From Cladosporium sp. IMV 00045 (lineage: Eukaryota; Ascomycota; Dothideomycetes; Cladosporiales; Cladosporiaceae): 37,198 nucleotides of DNA. The stretch is taken from the NCBI GenBank assembly GCA_001931905.2, contig MSJI02000563.1, forward strand, positions 1 to 37,198. The letters are read 5' to 3'. Position numbers and translations under genes: made by a program. A model generated the notes under the pieces. That model was not told the DNA's origin. It searched no databases and worked only from the letters and a program-made list of their open reading frames with translations. Positions within the stretch are counted from its first letter, which is position 1. The number at the start of each line of letters is the position of its first letter. Below are positions 1 through 8,358 of this stretch, piece by piece.

Positions 1-477
1 TTCAAGAACGCGCACTCCGACGACATCAACACCCTCGCGTTCCACCCTACCATGGACAAGTTGCTTGCTACCGGATCTGCTGACAAGACCATTGGTCTCT
101 TCGATCTTCGATTCCCGAACCACGGCCGCATCGGCTCACTCGAAGGCCACCAAGACGTGATCAGCAAGGTCGACTGGCACCCGCATGAGCCCGCCATCCT
201 CGCTTCGTCTTCAGACGATCGCCGTACGATCTTCTGGGACATCAGCCAGACTGGCAGCGAGCAATCGCCCGAGGACGCTGAGGACGGCCCTCCTGAAATG
301 CTCTTCATGCACGGTGGCCACACCAGCCGTGTCAGCGATTTCTCCTGGAATAAGAACGACCCCTGGGTCATGGCCAGCGCCGGCGAAGACAACCTGATCC
401 AGGTCTGGCGTGCTAGTCGCCAATTGGTGGAGAAGCTTTCTCCCGGTGTGCAGAGGAGGGAGGTTGAGGAGACTTGA
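1..477 (+). CDS. hat2: Hat2/RbAp48-type histone-binding WD40 protein, C-terminal part
   Basis: This is the last 158 codons of a WD40 protein; frame 1 is open from the first base, so the 5' part lies outside the window. Three WD40 blades are visible: the NAHSDDINTLAFHP, GHQDVISKVDWHP and GGHTSRVSDFSWN segments, each closing on LFDLR, FWDIS or VWRAS. The linker with EDAEDGPPEMLFMHGGHT is a hallmark of the RbAp46/48, Msi1 and Hat2 group, which bind histones H3/H4. Family members act in the type B histone acetyltransferase (with Hat1), in CAF-1 and in deacetylase or Polycomb-like complexes. Many Pezizomycotina carry a single such gene serving several complexes, so the Hat2 name is a family call; Msi1 is the main alternative. 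The tail after the last blade is short and charged (REVEET). It is the nearest upstream neighbour of the Mmc1-like gene, in the same direction. Confidence 0.88.
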   Translation, partial: FKNAHSDDINTLAFHPTMDKLLATGSADKTIGLFDLRFPNHGRIGSLEGHQDVISKVDWHPHEPAILASSSDDRRTIFWDISQTGSEQSPEDAEDGPPEMLFMHGGHTSRVSDFSWNKNDPWVMASAGEDNLIQVWRASRQLVEKLSPGVQRREVEET

Positions 478-970
478 GTAACTACAAGATTTGCACACGT
501 TCGAACGAAAACCGTCGGGATGTGTTTCTTTTCAGGAAGCAAGGCGCTAGGAGTTTTGGGGAGGAATAGTCTATGAGCTCGGGATAAAGGAATCCTCCTG
601 ATACCTACTGCGGCCCGTAGATGCTTCGCTATTTCTGCTTTTTGAGTTTTAGGTAGTACCTCTCTTACAGAGGTTACATATGTTGGTCAAGACAATCGAG
701 ATCTATCCTAGTTGATTCGAAGCCTCGATCCCATACACTGCGCGGCAAGTCTCTACCCGATTATCTCTACGTGACATGGCCATAATGACCTGGTTTTGCA
801 AAGGGCCAAAATACTGCTCGCCGGATATATGTGGTCAATGGATGTCTCACAGCAGAGCATCTGAGTGAGAGTTCTGGCTGCCTCAGGCAGCCACAAGCTT
901 CCCTCGGAAACCCCATCTCTATATTCTCGACTTGAACGATGGTGCAGCTTCCAACTCGAGACAGACAGAG
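478..970. other. Intergenic: hat2 3' region and promoter of the Mmc1-like gene
   Basis: No coding sequence is supported. Short open frames overlap the start of the next gene on the opposite strand, without family resemblance. The interval presumably holds the hat2 3' UTR and the leader of the downstream gene; a CTCGAC/CTTGAAC-type pyrimidine-rich leader precedes the start at 971. Confidence 0.6.
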
Positions 971-3064
971 ATGTCTCGCCGCGCGCCTTTGGCGCTTCAA
1001 AACCTTGCATTGTCCCCGGCCGAAAGATATGTCTGCCCTTCATGTCACTTCCAGAACGCCGCCAAATTCCCATCTCGGGCAATCCCAAACGCGCGCCCTG
1101 GTCGACGACTTGAAACTCGAGCCCTCCACACGCAGTCGCGGCCTGGAACACATAATGCGAACAAATGCGCGACGCGACATGGCGTGAGCAGAATAGCGAC
1201 GAATGTCCCGACACGACGCTATAACGGATCCCTCGCCTCTTCCTCCGCCATCAATGCGCCTTCGACCGTACCTCATGAGCTGCGCGAGCTCCACCAGCGA
1301 TTGAATGCACTGCAAGACTCGGCAGGCGGATTCGTGGATCTCTCGCGACTACAGCTTGCGCTTCGAAGTCTGGAGAGCGACGACCCGGTCATTCGCGTGG
1401 CTTTCTTGGGGTTGGGGGAGAAGGGAGCTGCGGCTGCAAAGAAGCTGGCTAGAGTACTGGTCGCGGATGCATTGGGGGCTGAAGAAGAGTGGGAGAAGAG
1501 GATATTGGGTGACGCGGGCGATGGTAGAAGCTTGCTGCTCAGATATGGCGAGCCAGACGATCTCTTACCTGCGGACAGTCCGATGATCAGGACATTGCTC
1601 GTCCCGTCTCCTTTGTTGAAGAGGCATGGTCTGGAAATACTGGTCACTGGTCTTAATGGAGTTGGACTTGGTGGTCATGAAGGCGCGAACAAAAGAGAAG
1701 TGGAGAGCTCGGTGTTGGTGCCCAGCTTGTCCATGCCCATGTCAAATGGTGGAAGAGTAGGCTTCGTGCGCTATCCCGTTCACAAGGCTTTGATCGTTGG
1801 TGACGGCGTGGAAGGCGCGGTGGAATGTGGTCAGATGCAGAAAGCTGGCCTTAATCCGGGCCTCATTGCCTCTGCGATCAATCTACCAATGGTTACTCCT
1901 ACAGCCCCAGGAGCATCTTCCCCAGATGACAAGCTTGGAAAGATTCTCAACGTTGACCTCGCTGGCCATGCGTTAGACATTTTCCGCGAAAGCCAAGCAA
2001 ATGGTGCGAGGTTTAGCGAAGAATGGGAGAACAGCAGAGTGTCTGCGATCAGTGAATGGCTCGTCCAGTCTACCACGAAAGACCCAAGCGGCCTCAAGCA
2101 AGCAGTGCAAGCCCAGATTGACTCTGCGCTTGAATCAACCTCTCTTGTGGTTGACCAGGTCCAATTGGAGCGAGCAGCTGAAGTAAAGAAAACCAACATT
2201 CCCGATGCAAAGCGGAACGCTCTACAAGAAGCCATCTCATCATGGTCTGCCGAAGCGCACAAAGATCTTCAACTCAACATCACCACTGCTCTCGAATCAA
2301 AGTCATGGAACAGGACCGCATGGTTCCGTCTTCTGTGGCGAATCGATGACGTGACCTTCTCTGCAGCAGACATCCTACAGCGCAGCTGGTTGCACGAGGC
2401 CGAACAGAACCTCGCCTTCTTGAGCGGACGCATCAGGGAGTCTGGTATCGCCACAGAGAACGAGCTCAAGAAGAGCGGCATGGAGCAGAAGCTACTTGAT
2501 GAGGGCAACAAGAAGGAGATGGAGAGCTACGAGGCTGTAAAGAACCACAAGGAGAGCGTGGCGGAACTCATGCAAATGCCCGCAATGCTCTCCCGTCTCC
2601 AAGAGCAAAGCGGTGTCAACGCATTGTTCGATCCGCCATGGCTTCAAATGATCACCTTGTCCCGAGCGACGATGTTGCACACTCTCGTGCCTGCACTTCA
2701 CAGGAGGGCACAGACACTTTTGGTCAGTACTCTTAGTACCATCAGTGGTACAACGGCACTTGGTGCGTGGCTGCTTGTTGCATCTTCTGGCACGGCAATG
2801 GCGGAGGCAGGCGCTGTGGCATCCCTCGGACTGGTATGGAGTTTGCGTCGCATGCAAAAGAAGTGGGGAGCTAGGCGGAATGACTTCGAGCTTTCTGTAA
2901 GGGAGAATGGAAGGCGGGCCTTGGCCGAAGTCGAAGGGCAATTGAGGAGCATCGTTGGTCGGGGCGGTCGGGTGGCGTTGCGTCCTGAGGACGTTGAAAC
3001 GTGGCAGAGAGCACGAGATGGCATTGACAGAGCGAGAGATGCACTCTCTAAGACACAACCATAG
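971..3064 (+). CDS. Mitochondrial Mmc1-like (dynamin-related) membrane protein
   Basis: An uninterrupted frame of 697 codons begins at ATG 971. A longer in-frame extension to 932 starts with TTG and is not used. The N-terminus is Arg/Ser/Ala rich with almost no acidic residues for about 60 residues (MSRRAPLALQNLALSPAERY, then a CPSC motif), typical of a mitochondrial targeting sequence. Around residue 140 a segment RVAFLGLGEKGAAAAKK resembles the start of a GTPase-like fold, but a canonical GxxxxGK[ST] loop is absent. The middle (residues about 330-560) is helical and charged. At about 581-628 two adjacent hydrophobic stretches (TLLVSTLSTISGTTALGAWL and the GAVASLGLVW region) form a probable membrane hairpin, followed by about 70 basic residues. 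This architecture matches fungal Mmc1-type proteins, which I recall as matrix proteins linked to crista organisation; that assignment is from family memory and tentative. Confidence 0.7.
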   Translation: MSRRAPLALQNLALSPAERYVCPSCHFQNAAKFPSRAIPNARPGRRLETRALHTQSRPGTHNANKCATRHGVSRIATNVPTRRYNGSLASSSAINAPSTVPHELRELHQRLNALQDSAGGFVDLSRLQLALRSLESDDPVIRVAFLGLGEKGAAAAKKLARVLVADALGAEEEWEKRILGDAGDGRSLLLRYGEPDDLLPADSPMIRTLLVPSPLLKRHGLEILVTGLNGVGLGGHEGANKREVESSVLVPSLSMPMSNGGRVGFVRYPVHKALIVGDGVEGAVECGQMQKAGLNPGLIASAINLPMVTPTAPGASSPDDKLGKILNVDLAGHALDIFRESQANGARFSEEWENSRVSAISEWLVQSTTKDPSGLKQAVQAQIDSALESTSLVVDQVQLERAAEVKKTNIPDAKRNALQEAISSWSAEAHKDLQLNITTALESKSWNRTAWFRLLWRIDDVTFSAADILQRSWLHEAEQNLAFLSGRIRESGIATENELKKSGMEQKLLDEGNKKEMESYEAVKNHKESVAELMQMPAMLSRLQEQSGVNALFDPPWLQMITLSRATMLHTLVPALHRRAQTLLVSTLSTISGTTALGAWLLVASSGTAMAEAGAVASLGLVWSLRRMQKKWGARRNDFELSVRENGRRALAEVEGQLRSIVGRGGRVALRPEDVETWQRARDGIDRARDALSKTQP

Positions 3065-3814
3065 ATCTGGGAAGTGCCCTGCTCGGCCATCCATGTATAA
3101 AGATGTGTATTGTTATTGTTATGTATTTCACCGCGTGTGCATGATCACCATGAGGAGACCCACGCTGCACCAGAGCTACGCCTTGCCGTATGTTGTGTTT
3201 CCAAAGTCCTAGCCTCGGAGAAGGTAGCCTCTGAAAGCAGCCAGATCATGCTTTCAATACGCATATACTCCACTTGTCACTGTCGCAACGCTTGTACCGG
3301 CCGCGAAACGGTGACCGTTTGCTCTGTTCCTGCATTTGGCTGGCCGCACCTTGCGTGACGTTGTTTGCCGACCCGTGTCATCAATTTTAGATTTAGACAT
3401 TGGAGCTACTTTGGCGCTAAGAAAGCCAACTCGAGCTCGCTTGTTTACCTAAACCACCTACCTAAATACACAACACACCAATCAATGCAACTGCATATGC
3501 ACCGTACCTCCAGCCCACTCGCGGCCTTTTCTACATAACTACATTGATCGCAGTCATTTCTACCTGTACCATTGAGGCATCATCGCTTCGTCTGTCATTA
3601 TTCTCTCCGTGTCTCACTACGCGTAAACGCTCCTGCATCAGCTCGTTCCTCTAGCGGAGACCCGACGATCCGCATAGCAACCGTCTTCCACCTCGCTCGC
3701 AAACAGTACCAAGTCCGGCGCAGACTGCGACAAATGTTTAACGACCGCGCCTGAACATTCCTCGATACTGCAAACAATACCTGTCATTACAATCCTTCGC
3801 TATACTTCGCCGTC
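3065..3814. other. Intergenic: promoter and leader of cyk3
   Basis: There is no supported gene in these 750 bases. The first part should contain the Mmc1-like 3' UTR (T-rich, TATTGTTATTGTTATG near 3107). The latter half (from about 3460) turns A/C rich with little G, the usual look of fungal leaders. An ACGCGT hexamer at 3619-3624 runs directly into GTAAACG, resembling overlapping MluI-box and forkhead sites, which is suggestive for a cytokinesis gene but unproven. Confidence 0.55.
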
Positions 3815-6800
3815 ATGGGCGCACCACCGGATCTCCCAAGCAGATTTCCCTGCTGGGTCAGAGCAACATATTCTTGGGGCGGCGAGACAAAACGCGACTT
3901 GGGCTTCGTCGAGGGCGATCTGATCGAGGCGCTCAATGCTGGCGACGGCCTCTGGTGGATGGGAAGACTGCGACGCGACCCGAGAGCAATAGGAATGTTC
4001 CCATCGAACTTCGTAAAGGTGCTGGAAGACGGATTCCAACCTGCGCCTAACAGTCGCCATTCTACGCCTCCACAACAAACAAACCCAAACAACCCACAAC
4101 ATAGCAAGAGCTTTAGGAAGCCTTTCCAGGCCTACGAGAAGATTGGATCGAGAGCCGAGAAAGCGGCCGCCAGAGCAGAGACAATGGCCGAGAAACCCAA
4201 GCCAAAGAGCAGCTTCAAGCCATTCTCGAGTATGAAGACAGCACAGGCGCCAACGGGAACGCTCAAGGGGAGCAGCTCCAGTAGTGCCACAAAGGAAGCG
4301 GACAATGGGTTTAAAATGCCCGCACCTGTTCCGCGAGCGAATGAGAGACGCTCAAGCAGACGAACAACACGGCCTACATCTTCTCCACTAGCACCATCTG
4401 GATATGGCCAGGAGACTCCTCCCACTCGACAGTCGATGTATCGTGCTGCTTCTCCCCAGCCCATGTACATTGCGCCGGTACCTAATCCATACGCGCGAGC
4501 ACCTTCTCCTCAGCCCATGTACCGCGCCGCATCACCCAATCCTTACCAAGCACCTCCATCTCACCGCAACAGTACACCAACCGCTCAACCTGCACCATTG
4601 CCAAGTTCTTACCACGATGGCTCAGCGTTTCCACAACTTCTTCCACAGAGAAGCCGCGAGCCTTCGCCGCTTTACGACCAACCCGATGTCGACCCTAGAT
4701 TTTCGTCCTCAGCACCAGAGTTTGAATACCAGAAGGATTCGAGAGGACCTCCATTCCAACATGCCTTCGAACCAGATCCGTTCATGGCACCACCTCATGA
4801 TATGCTGGAGGAAGACCTGGGGTCTTCGCCACCACCGCCACCACCGCCTGTCCATCGTGTTGCATACCAACCGAGTAGAGCGCCGTCTGCAGAACTTCAA
4901 TACACCGACGAATCAGCATACGACAGAGGCGAATCGCACACGCCCATTGCTCGCTATTCGGGCGATGCAAATCACAATACCCCCTCGCCTCTGAGAGATG
5001 CAATGAACGACGTGATGTCCTCTCTGCACGATATGAGCCTTGTACAAGAAACTCCGCCACGTTCAAATCCTCCAGCGTCTGCTGGAATTTGGTCGCCGGA
5101 TGAGTACGAGCACATTCGATCTAACTCTCGAGACCAAATGCGGGCACATTCGTCAATGGGCTTCGCCAGAGAAGATGATTACCAAGGTTACGGTGACGGT
5201 AGCAAAACTCCATCACTGCCTTCTTCAAGAGATGGTCCGCCCCAAGTTGATGACTTTGTGGCGAGAATGGAAGAGAGACTTCAACAAGGCCGTGCAAACT
5301 CATACACAGATCAGCCACCGCGGCCACCTTCACACCATCGATCCGCTCGCCCTACAACCGCGAACAGCAACAGCAGCCATGGATCTGCAAGTGGAGGCGG
5401 TGGGTATCCTCTTCACTCGCAACGCAGTCACCCGAGATTACGAACGCAGAAATCGGCTTTCGAGCTAGGCAACGACCGCCTTAGTCGCAACTTCACCACA
5501 AAGACAAACACAACCAACTCGACTAACTCTTCGTCCGCGACTCAAAGCAGTACCAGCACTCAACTGACGAGCCGAAGTATCATGTCTGGCCACTCTGCGG
5601 GCGGCTTCAGTGCTACGAGCGCTGGAAGTCTTGCGCGTAAGAAGTTTGGCCTAGGCAGTATTAGAGGAGGACAGCGCCCTATCAATCTGACGGACAACCA
5701 AGCACCGGCAGATATGTTCTCAAGTGGTAGGAGCATGGTTGCAAGTGACACATCCGGTTCTGGACCAAGTTATCATGAGAGCCATGCCTCGGAGAACCAG
5801 CCTGTGCAGACCCCCAGAGCAGACTGGACGACTGACCCTATGGAGAGTGCGGGCGTTCTTGGTGGTTTGGGTACACCAAAAGCAAAGAGAAGTGGATTCT
5901 TCAAGAAGATGATTGAATCAGCCAGAACCACTGCGAAGACTGGTGCCGCTAATGCTCGCTCTACCATCGGGAGTACAAGCCGGCCTGGCAGCAGAAGTGG
6001 ACCTGGAAGTCCGAACAAAGCGATGTTTGGAGGCAGCGGTCCAACCGGCATCGCTGGAGGTCTGGGATCTGCGCCCGGCTCTCCGACCAAAGAAAGCTCG
6101 CGAGACACGGGAGTGAGTGGCGGCAGTGAGTGGATGTCTGTTCGACGAGACGTCAACAGGTCCAACTCAATCAGTCGACGGGAACGTGACGAGCGAGCTG
6201 AAAGATGCGATATGCTCGATCTGCCCGTCCTCAACCCTATCGATTTGTTACATGAGTGTGCCGAAGGAGACGAGGGGCTTGATGGCTTGCCTGTTGTTGA
6301 GCCTACCAATTTCCACACCACACACCTGGCTCTGGTCGACAAAAGTACCCGATTCATCAACAACGCTCCACCCATGATCAATGCTGCTGCTCTGGCCCAA
6401 AGCTACGTCTGTCGCCCTCACAGGAGCGACGTCCAACGCGTGCGTGCTATATTCACCTGGATCGCCGAGCGAATCGCCTGGGAAGAGGATTACGAGACTC
6501 AGCCAGATTCAAGACGGGTGATTCAGACAAAGCGTGGCTGCAGCGAGGAGATTGCTGTCTTGGTTCGCGACATGTGTAGTGCGGTTGGGCTGCATTCGGA
6601 AGTTATTCGTGGGTACTTGAAGTGCCCTGGAGAGATCCTAGACGTCCAAAGTATAGCACGACCGAATCACTGGTGGAACGCAGTCATCGTTGACGGTGAA
6701 TGGCGCATCATGGACTGCGCACTTGCTAGCCCAACGCACCCCAAACGCAGCCTCTACACCAGTGCCAGTTCGCAAGTCGCTGAGAACTGGTACTTCCTTG

Positions 6801-7840
6801 CCAGGCCAACTGAGATCTGCTACACACACGTTCCCCTCCTTCCAGAGCAACAGCACATCGTTCCTCCAGTCGACCATGAAATACTGGTCCATCTTCCAGT
6901 CTCAGGCCCCGCGTACTTCAGACACAACGTCGAGCTCTCGGACTACAGCACCAGCAGTCTTCATCTGGAGAACCTAGAGATGGCACACTTCCACCTCAAC
7001 GTCCCGGAAGACGTCGAAGTCGTCGCCTCAAGCGAAAGCCGCGCATTCGAACGCGACGCCGACGGCGACTTCTTCGAATCCGGCGAAACCATCCGCAAAC
7101 CCGCCCTCGCGCAAGCCGAATGGGCAGCAGGCCGCAAACGCTTCGCCATCAAAGCCGTGCCCCCGGGAGACGACGGGCAAGCCGTGCTGAAAATCTACGC
7201 CGGCAAGCGCGGCCTCATGCACAGCATCAAAGACAACCCGCACGCCCTCGCGCTCGCCCTGCCCATCACGCACATCGGGCAGAACCCGCCGTACGATTTT
7301 CTGACCCGCCACCCCACCCCCCACGCCCAGCGCCACGACCTCTACATCGTCCAGCCCCAGTGCAAGCGCCTCGTCATGAACAACACCTTCGTCTTCCACG
7401 TGCGCCAGCACCCCTCCAGCCTCTCCCGCTTCACGCCAGACACCTGGGGCAGCGGCGCCGCCACCGCCGGCGCTCGCGCGCCAAGTCCAAACCCCATGAT
7501 CGCCCGCCCCACGAGCGCCATGAGCATGGTGTCGGGCACAGCCTCCGTGTCTCAATCCGGCAGCGAGGCTTCCGCCAACAACGCCGCTTCCGGCGGTGGG
7601 CCGATGACAGCTTCGCAGCAGAAACCTGCCAAGCTGGCGATCCAGTCCCCGAGTCAGAAAATCATCCGCCTCACGCGCAAGCAGGAGTTCGGCAGTCGGG
7701 CGGGCGAGGACTTGGATGTTGGCCTCACCACGGCGTGGGAGACGGTTATTAAGATTGGGGAGAGGGGCACGTGGAGGGCGCTGGTGTTGGCGGATAGGAG
7801 TGCGAGGTGGTGCGTTTTTGCGGAGTGGGAGTGTGCTTGA
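3815..7840 (+). CDS. cyk3: Cyk3-family cytokinesis protein (SH3 plus transglutaminase-like)
   Basis: The 1341-residue protein is encoded without introns. An SH3 domain occupies about residues 8-70 (ALYSW-like start, DLGFVEGDLIEAL, WWMGRL, GMFPSNFVKVL). A long Pro/Ser-rich disordered region follows (about 75-790), including a run of eight prolines near 345. The transglutaminase-like core lies at about 850-975: GCSEEIAVLVRDMC, NHWWNAVIVDGEWRIMDCAL. The triad His (H952) and Asp (D967) are present, but the position of the catalytic Cys aligns with S910 (Cys is at 909). The family acts at the division site in actomyosin ring constriction and septum formation, and fission yeast Cyk3 likewise lacks the catalytic cysteine. 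A C-terminal beta-rich domain (about 990-1341) contains a low-complexity insertion near 1215-1280. Codon use changes sharply in the last 50 codons. Confidence 0.92.
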   Translation: MGAPPDLPSRFPCWVRATYSWGGETKRDLGFVEGDLIEALNAGDGLWWMGRLRRDPRAIGMFPSNFVKVLEDGFQPAPNSRHSTPPQQTNPNNPQHSKSFRKPFQAYEKIGSRAEKAAARAETMAEKPKPKSSFKPFSSMKTAQAPTGTLKGSSSSSATKEADNGFKMPAPVPRANERRSSRRTTRPTSSPLAPSGYGQETPPTRQSMYRAASPQPMYIAPVPNPYARAPSPQPMYRAASPNPYQAPPSHRNSTPTAQPAPLPSSYHDGSAFPQLLPQRSREPSPLYDQPDVDPRFSSSAPEFEYQKDSRGPPFQHAFEPDPFMAPPHDMLEEDLGSSPPPPPPPVHRVAYQPSRAPSAELQYTDESAYDRGESHTPIARYSGDANHNTPSPLRDAMNDVMSSLHDMSLVQETPPRSNPPASAGIWSPDEYEHIRSNSRDQMRAHSSMGFAREDDYQGYGDGSKTPSLPSSRDGPPQVDDFVARMEERLQQGRANSYTDQPPRPPSHHRSARPTTANSNSSHGSASGGGGYPLHSQRSHPRLRTQKSAFELGNDRLSRNFTTKTNTTNSTNSSSATQSSTSTQLTSRSIMSGHSAGGFSATSAGSLARKKFGLGSIRGGQRPINLTDNQAPADMFSSGRSMVASDTSGSGPSYHESHASENQPVQTPRADWTTDPMESAGVLGGLGTPKAKRSGFFKKMIESARTTAKTGAANARSTIGSTSRPGSRSGPGSPNKAMFGGSGPTGIAGGLGSAPGSPTKESSRDTGVSGGSEWMSVRRDVNRSNSISRRERDERAERCDMLDLPVLNPIDLLHECAEGDEGLDGLPVVEPTNFHTTHLALVDKSTRFINNAPPMINAAALAQSYVCRPHRSDVQRVRAIFTWIAERIAWEEDYETQPDSRRVIQTKRGCSEEIAVLVRDMCSAVGLHSEVIRGYLKCPGEILDVQSIARPNHWWNAVIVDGEWRIMDCALASPTHPKRSLYTSASSQVAENWYFLARPTEICYTHVPLLPEQQHIVPPVDHEILVHLPVSGPAYFRHNVELSDYSTSSLHLENLEMAHFHLNVPEDVEVVASSESRAFERDADGDFFESGETIRKPALAQAEWAAGRKRFAIKAVPPGDDGQAVLKIYAGKRGLMHSIKDNPHALALALPITHIGQNPPYDFLTRHPTPHAQRHDLYIVQPQCKRLVMNNTFVFHVRQHPSSLSRFTPDTWGSGAATAGARAPSPNPMIARPTSAMSMVSGTASVSQSGSEASANNAASGGGPMTASQQKPAKLAIQSPSQKIIRLTRKQEFGSRAGEDLDVGLTTAWETVIKIGERGTWRALVLADRSARWCVFAEWECA

Positions 7841-7952
7841 TTTGGGGTTGGTGTTGATGTGATGAGGGAGGAGAGAAGGAGATGCGGGAGGATGGGGGTT
7901 GTATGATTAGAGGTTTCGTTTTGTTGATTTGTTTCTTATTCCGTTTCGTTTT

Positions 7953-7975
7953 GCTCTCTCGATCTTCGAGAGAGC
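7953..7975. repeat. Perfect 10-bp inverted repeat, 3-nt loop
   Basis: GCTCTCTCGA (7953-7962) is followed by TCT and then the exact reverse complement TCGAGAGAGC (7966-7975). It lies 112 bases past the cyk3 stop codon and is flanked by T-rich sequence on both sides, so a very stable hairpin would form in the cyk3 3' UTR if transcription reaches it. Confidence 0.85.
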
Positions 7976-8145
7976 TTTCTTATCTTTTTCCGGGACGAGG
8001 AGGCGGGATTCTTGCATCGTGATTCTTTGCGTCGCGAAGGCGTTGGCTCGGTCGTTCGACTTTACTTTCTTTCTTTTTTGAATGCGGCTGATTGGTTACC
8101 AAAAGACTTTTCGTTACGGTCTGCGCTCACGCAATGGGCGTTTTC

Positions 8146-8160
8146 TTTTTTTTTTTTTTT
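8146..8160 (+). repeat. T15 homopolymer
   Basis: Fifteen consecutive T follow TTTTC. It lies in the convergent spacer between cyk3 and vps54, about 200 bases from the vps54 stop codon. On the minus strand it is an A15 run. Confidence 0.9.
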
Positions 8161-8358
8161 GGATAGTTGCAAAATCCAGTTGTTCTTCATTCTGCTTCAC
8201 CGATGGCCTCGAATGTGTGTCTGGACATGTCCCTTTTGGCCGTTTGCATTAAGATGGGAAAAGTATTGGGAAATTGGCGACAATTGAGAACCAAAGTCCA
8301 TCCCAAGAAGGGGTAGAAGGCTGGATTTGATGATACAAACAAAGATGCGTTCTAGATT

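Larger units (their letters stand above)
7841..8358. other. Convergent intergenic region, 3' UTRs of cyk3 and vps54
   Basis: This tail-to-tail interval is G/T rich at the left and contains no credible gene. It holds a perfect inverted repeat (7953-7975) and a 15-T homopolymer (8146-8160), described separately. The 91-residue open frame from 8012 is low-complexity and has no family features. Confidence 0.6.

Noticed and set aside
932..970. N-terminal extension of the Mmc1-like protein
   Set aside because: The extension begins with TTG; ATG 971 gives a clean mitochondrial presequence.
3619..3624. ACGCGT (MluI cell-cycle box) upstream of cyk3, the septin (28954) and the F-box gene (35875)
   Set aside because: The hexamer also occurs in coding sequence (for example near 6436 and 24993), and the total is not above chance for this length.
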